This document shows positions 61,301-64,000 of a stretch of 64,000 nucleotides of DNA, one piece after another. The DNA lies in contig CAJINV010000019.1 in the NCBI GenBank assembly GCA_905178155.1, positions 1,248,493 through 1,312,492 of the forward strand. Direction: 5' to 3'. The DNA is from Amoebophrya sp. A120. Lineage: Eukaryota > Sar > Dinophyceae > Syndiniales > Amoebophryaceae. A model generated the notes under the pieces. The model was given only the letters and a program-made list of their open reading frames with translations, was not told the DNA's origin and did no database searches. Position numbers and translations under genes: made by a program. The number at the start of each line of letters is the position of its first letter. Position 1 is the stretch's first letter.

Positions 61301-64000
61301 CGGGAGTTTGGTCTTACTCGTCGCGATTCTCTGGCTCCAGGGGGTACACGTGGTCGTGTTTGAAAAGATCCGGCGGTTTGTGATGGAGAATATCGTGGAC
61401 CGGTGGATGGGGAACATCAAAGGGGAAAAGAGTGTGAAATCAGCTGCTGATAAAAAAGAACAAAATGAAAATCCATCCGCAGAAACTACAGAAGTTCCTG
61501 CGCAAGAAGAGCATCCTCAACCAGCAATCACAATTCAAGAACGCATTTCGTCTAAAGAAACCCCGATATTACAATGAAAAATGCCCCCACCCCCGAATCG
61601 TTGGGAGCATTTGTATTGCAAACCTTTCCAAATGAAACATTCGCCCTCTTGCATCTATCAGCATCACAGCTTTCCAATCGTGAATAGCAAAAATTTGTAT
61701 TGCAAAGGACCCCAGCAAGAGCGGCGCTTGTCATGCAAGCGAGGCGATACACGCCTAGACTCTGCATCAGACAAATTCATACACCTTTCATGCATGACAA
61801 AAAGTTCTCAGTTGGAAACTTCGCATCACAAATTTTCGCATCGTTGGGGGTGGGGGCATTTTTCACTGTAATACCCGACGAAAGAAGTTCTGGCGAATCT
61901 CTCGGCGGACCAGAAAATCGATTCCGATGTGCGGGTATCAAATGCAGAAATGTCTGGGTCTGGAAGGATCCGAACTTGTGATGCGCATTTTAGAACACAG
62001 AAAAATCTCTCATGCATAGGCAGCAAAAGCTGCCCACTTTCTGTCGCCAAAATGGGGGACTTGTCATGCGGATTCGGCATTGCGGAAGCTTCTCGAAAAC
62101 TGTGATGCTACAGCTTCCATGCCAGACCTTCTGTGTCATGCAAAAACAGCGTGACTTATTTTCCAGACCCAGACATTTTTACATTTGATAGCGGGAGGAA
62201 GCCGAGCGGATTCTGAAGTCCGATATCGCCGCAATGAGGCTCGCCGCGAACGACAGTTTTGAGGAAGATGACAGCAATGTGCTTTATTCCGATGCTGCTG
62301 CTGACCCCTCGACATCGAAAGCAAGAGTCGATGCGATTCAATTGCGAAACATCTACAAGCAGTACCCGGACGGGAAAAAAGCGGTAAATGGGGTCTCGTT
62401 CGGCGTGAAGAAAGGCGAGTGCTTCGGCCTGCTCGGCCCGAACGGCGCGGGCAAAACGTCGTGCATCAACCTCGTGTGCGGGCTGCAGAAATTGTCGAAG
62501 GGCTCGATTGTGGTGTCTGGGTACGAAATTTCCGCGGCGAGAACGAGGAAAAGCTCTACTTCACAAGGCGATTTTTTAAACGGCTTGCAAAGTAGAACTT
62601 CCGGCGACGCGTCCCTTTCCCAACTGTCACAGTACCTTGGTGTTTGTCCGCAATTTGACTGTGTTTGGAACGATCTCACGGTCGAGGAACATCTCGCTTT
62701 GTACGCAAGGATCAAGGGCATTTCGGGGTACAAACAGAAAGTCTTGGTGCGCAACGTCGCGGAATCTGTCGCGTTGGAGGGGGACGCTTTCAGAAAACTT
62801 GCTTCCGAACTTTCCGGGGGCATGCGGCGGAGATTGTCCCTCGCAATTTCGTTGGTCACGAACCCCGCCGTTCTGATCCTCGATGAACCCACCACCGGCC
62901 TAGACCCGGACACCCGCGCGGGCTTGTGGCAGGTGATTGCGAATGAGTCGAAGAAGCGGGCGGTGGTCTTGACGACACACAGTATGGAGGAAGCGGACGC
63001 ACTGTGTGAGAGGATTGGGATTATGTGCAGCGGAAAATTGAAGTGTGTGGGAACCCCTTTGCACTTGAAGAACAAATTTGGGAACGTATCCTATTTAAAA
63101 ACGTCCTCCTCCCCACCCCATTATAGTTGTCATGCAGATTTGCATCTACAGAAAAATCTGTAATGGACCCCCAGGATCAGGTAGACGAGGTCCCAGACCG
63201 AAGTGGTAGGCGCTTAGGGTGAACTATGTATGTAGCGCTTAGGGCCCTTCCGTACGGCCAATTTGTATGCCCGCAACGGGGTTCGCCTAAGTCGGTCATT
63301 TGTATGCAAGGCGTTGGGTTACCCGGTCGGCAGAGCCGATCCACAACGAAGGAACATTCGCAAGAGGAAGGGCGGAATTTGTATTCGTGTTCTGGGATGT
63401 GTAATGCTGTAAACAGGATGAGCAGGCTTCTTTGTGATGCGGCTGTCCTTGCTAAACAGCACTACAATACAGATGGAAACTTGTCATGCATAACTTCCAA
63501 AACTTGGAGACTTGTGTTGCAGATTTACCAACTTGGCGATGGGGTGGGGACGTTTTTACTCAGGATAGATCGGGTACATGCTCACAATCGCTTTGAACTA
63601 CGCGTCGAGTGAGCAAATGTCGCTGCTTATCAAGTGTAAAAATGTCTGGGTCTGGAAGATTCTGAGACTTGTCATGCATGTTTTGCATTGGCCAGGATGT
63701 CTGTGATGCATGCCCTAGCATCACAGATTTTTTGAGGGCTTCGCGATGCCTACTCCGCATGACAAATGTCCTCTCCGCGTAGCAAAAATTGCATTCTCTT
63801 TGCTGCTCATGCAATACAGATTTTTTTGGAATCCAAATTCAGCATCACAAGTTGCATTCTTCCAGACCCAGACACTTTTACATTTGATACTGCTGAAGCA
63901 GAAGGAGGTTCAACAGAACAGAATCTTGGCGTTCCTGAAGAACCAGTGCAAGCTGTCGACGGTTTTCCCGATCGAGAGTCGGGGGGTGTTACTGCAGTTT
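49357..64000 (+). CDS. ABCA-type ATP-binding cassette transporter (3'-truncated)
   Basis: The window holds 2991 codons in 22 exons, all joined in phase after removing 21 introners. The start at 49357 (CAGCATGG) is favoured over an ATG at about 49297. Order: cytosolic Pro/Ala-rich N-terminus; first membrane helix near 49735-49800; a large loop; helices at about 50395-51110 and 52470-52550; NBD1 (Walker A GHNGAGKST about 52786, signature YSGGMQRR about 53210, Walker B IFLDEPTTGLDP, H-loop LTTHS about 53378); a regulatory stretch with CVLC...CRSC; a Cys-rich helix near 55720-55810; a second large loop; helices about 60690-61350; NBD2 (GPNGAGKTS about 62436, LSGGMRRR about 62808, LDEPTTGLDP about 62878, LTTHS about 62970). 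This is the full-size ABCA layout, usually lipid transport at membranes. The long inserts and intron load are unusual. Confidence 0.92.
50689..50999. mobile_element. introner, family E (311 bp)
   Basis: TATGGATGTGTCAGGTTTGA with inverted end CAAACCTGACGCTTCCATA; CGCTG duplications. Removal joins a transmembrane helix (ALTLFFCSWII). Confidence 0.95.
51125..51270. mobile_element. introner, family G (146 bp)
   Basis: TATCCTGTGCAAAAGTATCG start and inverted end; CCTGC duplications. Confidence 0.94.
51328..51606. mobile_element. introner, family A (279 bp)
   Basis: TATCCTGAGCAAAAACGTCC start, TTTTTACACAGGATA end; flanks GTGGG and GTGGA. Confidence 0.93.
51839..52107. mobile_element. introner, family B (269 bp)
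   Basis: TATGCATTTCAAATATGTCT...GCAGTTGATA; flanks TCCGG and TCCGC. Confidence 0.92.
52158..52366. mobile_element. introner, family J (209 bp)
   Basis: TATCGCAAGAAGAAACTGTA with an inverted end in CGTGGGATA. Duplication imperfect (CGTCT, AGTCC). Interior is the reverse complement of 53616. Confidence 0.88.
53616..53824. mobile_element. introner, family J (209 bp)
   Basis: TATCCCACGAAAAAACTGTT...TTTGCGATA; GGGGT duplications. Lies just after NBD1. Confidence 0.94.
53973..54252. mobile_element. introner, family A, reversed copy (280 bp)
   Basis: Same ends as 19364, but the interior runs as the reverse complement of 19364. Flanks AACGG and GACGG. Frame restored after FMNITQT. Confidence 0.95.
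56130..56409. mobile_element. introner, family A (280 bp)
   Basis: TATCCTGAGTAAAAATGTAC...ACACAGGATA; TTTCA duplications. Interior in the 19364 orientation. Confidence 0.95.
56454..56757. mobile_element. introner, family F, reversed copy (304 bp)
   Basis: TATTACAGTGAAAAATGCCC...TTTTTCATTGTAATA; CCAGA duplications. Interior reversed relative to 28415. Only 39 nt of exon separate it from the previous introner. Confidence 0.94.
56840..56992. mobile_element. introner, family G (153 bp)
   Basis: TATCCTGTGCAAAAGTACTA...TTTTGCAATGCATA; CAGTT duplications. Confidence 0.94.
57075..57326. mobile_element. introner, family B (252 bp)
   Basis: TATCAAATGCAAGTATGTCT...ACATTTGATA; AACTA duplications. Sister of 39846 and 61936. 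Confidence 0.95.
57415..57693. mobile_element. introner, family A second subtype, reversed (279 bp)
   Basis: TATCCTATGTAAAAACGTAC...TTACTCAGGATA; TCTGC duplications. Interior is the reverse complement of 24634. Confidence 0.95.
57926..58139. mobile_element. introner, family J (214 bp)
   Basis: TATGCAAGAAAAAAACTGTG...TTTTTTTTTCCTGGATA; AGGGG duplications. Confidence 0.93.
58854..59094. mobile_element. introner, family B (241 bp)
   Basis: TATCAACTGCAAAAAAGTGT...GCAATGCATA; flanks GCCCG and TCCCG. Confidence 0.92.
59583..59838. mobile_element. introner, family B, reversed copy of 21509 (256 bp)
   Basis: TATGGATTGTAAAAATGTCT start; the end has mutated to ACATTTGGCA, losing the GATA terminus, yet CCTCT duplications are perfect and the frame still needs its removal. 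Confidence 0.93.
59924..60247. mobile_element. introner, family I (324 bp)
   Basis: TATCAAAGTGTGAAAAATCC...GGATTTTTCCTCTCAATA; CGTTG duplications. Confidence 0.94.
60299..60553. mobile_element. introner, family K (255 bp)
   Basis: TATGACCCGCTCAGACGTTA with inverted end ACACCTGAGCAGGCTATA; CTGCC duplications. Confidence 0.93.
61567..61873. mobile_element. introner, family F (307 bp)
   Basis: TATTACAATGAAAAATGCCC...ATTTTTCACTGTAATA; CCCGA duplications. Confidence 0.95.
61936..62190. mobile_element. introner, family B (255 bp)
   Basis: TATCAAATGCAGAAATGTCT...ACATTTGATA; GCGGG duplications. Lies just before NBD2. Confidence 0.95.
63087..63567. mobile_element. introner, family A with internal insertion (481 bp)
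   Basis: TATCCTATTTAAAAACGTCC...TTACTCAGGATA; flanks GAACG and GATCG. About 200 bp longer than other A copies, because of unrelated sequence at about 63168-63375. Confidence 0.92.
63628..63889. mobile_element. introner, family B (262 bp)
   Basis: TATCAAGTGTAAAAATGTCT...ACATTTGATA; CTGCT duplications. Sister of 26105. Confidence 0.95.

Noticed and set aside
19698-63889. Recurring peptides such as CKNVWVWK and FQTQTFLHL in many ORFs, suggesting a shared domain
   Set aside because: They are translations of the family B element arms (CTGGGTCTGG and CCAGACCCAG) read through in various frames, not protein homology.
19364-63889. CRISPR array or tandem repeat interpretation of the repeated words
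   Set aside because: Copies are dispersed by hundreds to thousands of bases, inverted, flanked by target duplications and placed in coding sequence.
1-64000. tRNA or rRNA genes
   Set aside because: No segment showed a convincing tRNA cloverleaf with T-loop consensus or a recognisable rRNA stretch by eye.

Overview
This is a nuclear window from a protist with intron-rich genes. It most resembles a dinoflagellate relative of the parasitic syndinian type (Amoebophrya-like). Three things support this. All eight recognisable genes lie on the + strand. The proteins are eukaryotic in kind (ABCA transporter, ankyrin, MYND-like, MDR dehydrogenase, phosphoserine phosphatase). The genes are riddled with short inverted-repeat elements that behave as non-canonical introns. 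From memory, introners with inverted repeats, direct repeats and non-GT/AG boundaries have been reported in Amoebophrya; I could not check the species.

Layout: (1) 1-16545, the 3' part of a giant gene with about 23 exons and ordinary GT-AG introns, encoding a repetitive Cys-containing protein of unknown function. A short ORF at 16758-16976 may be an extra exon. (2) 18726-22865, an ankyrin-repeat gene. (3) 23754-32593, a large unknown protein (about 2040 aa). (4) 33411-37400, a 1110-aa protein with MYND-like zinc clusters. (5) 38666-40509, phosphoserine phosphatase. (6) 42318-43936, a zinc-dependent alcohol dehydrogenase. (7) 46183-48751, an alpha/beta hydrolase. (8) 49357 to beyond 64000, a full-size ABCA-type transporter. 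A GC-rich island of unknown origin lies at about 44170-45860.

The main finding is the introner system. I count 45 elements of about 145-480 bp in at least nine sequence families, all inside coding regions of genes 2-8 and none in gene 1 or between genes. They start TAT and end ATA, carry long terminal inverted repeats, and are flanked by 5-bp target duplications (32 perfect, 7 with one mismatch). Removing the element plus one copy of the duplication restores an open frame at every clean junction. I checked this arithmetically for the MYND, dehydrogenase, hydrolase, phosphatase, gene 3 and ABCA genes. The junctions share no GT/AG. Sister copies occur in both orientations, so the splicing information must be symmetric (inverted repeats plus duplication) rather than a directional splice signal.

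The genes show no common pathway. The phosphatase and dehydrogenase are housekeeping metabolism, the ABCA protein is a lipid-type transporter, and the rest are unassigned.
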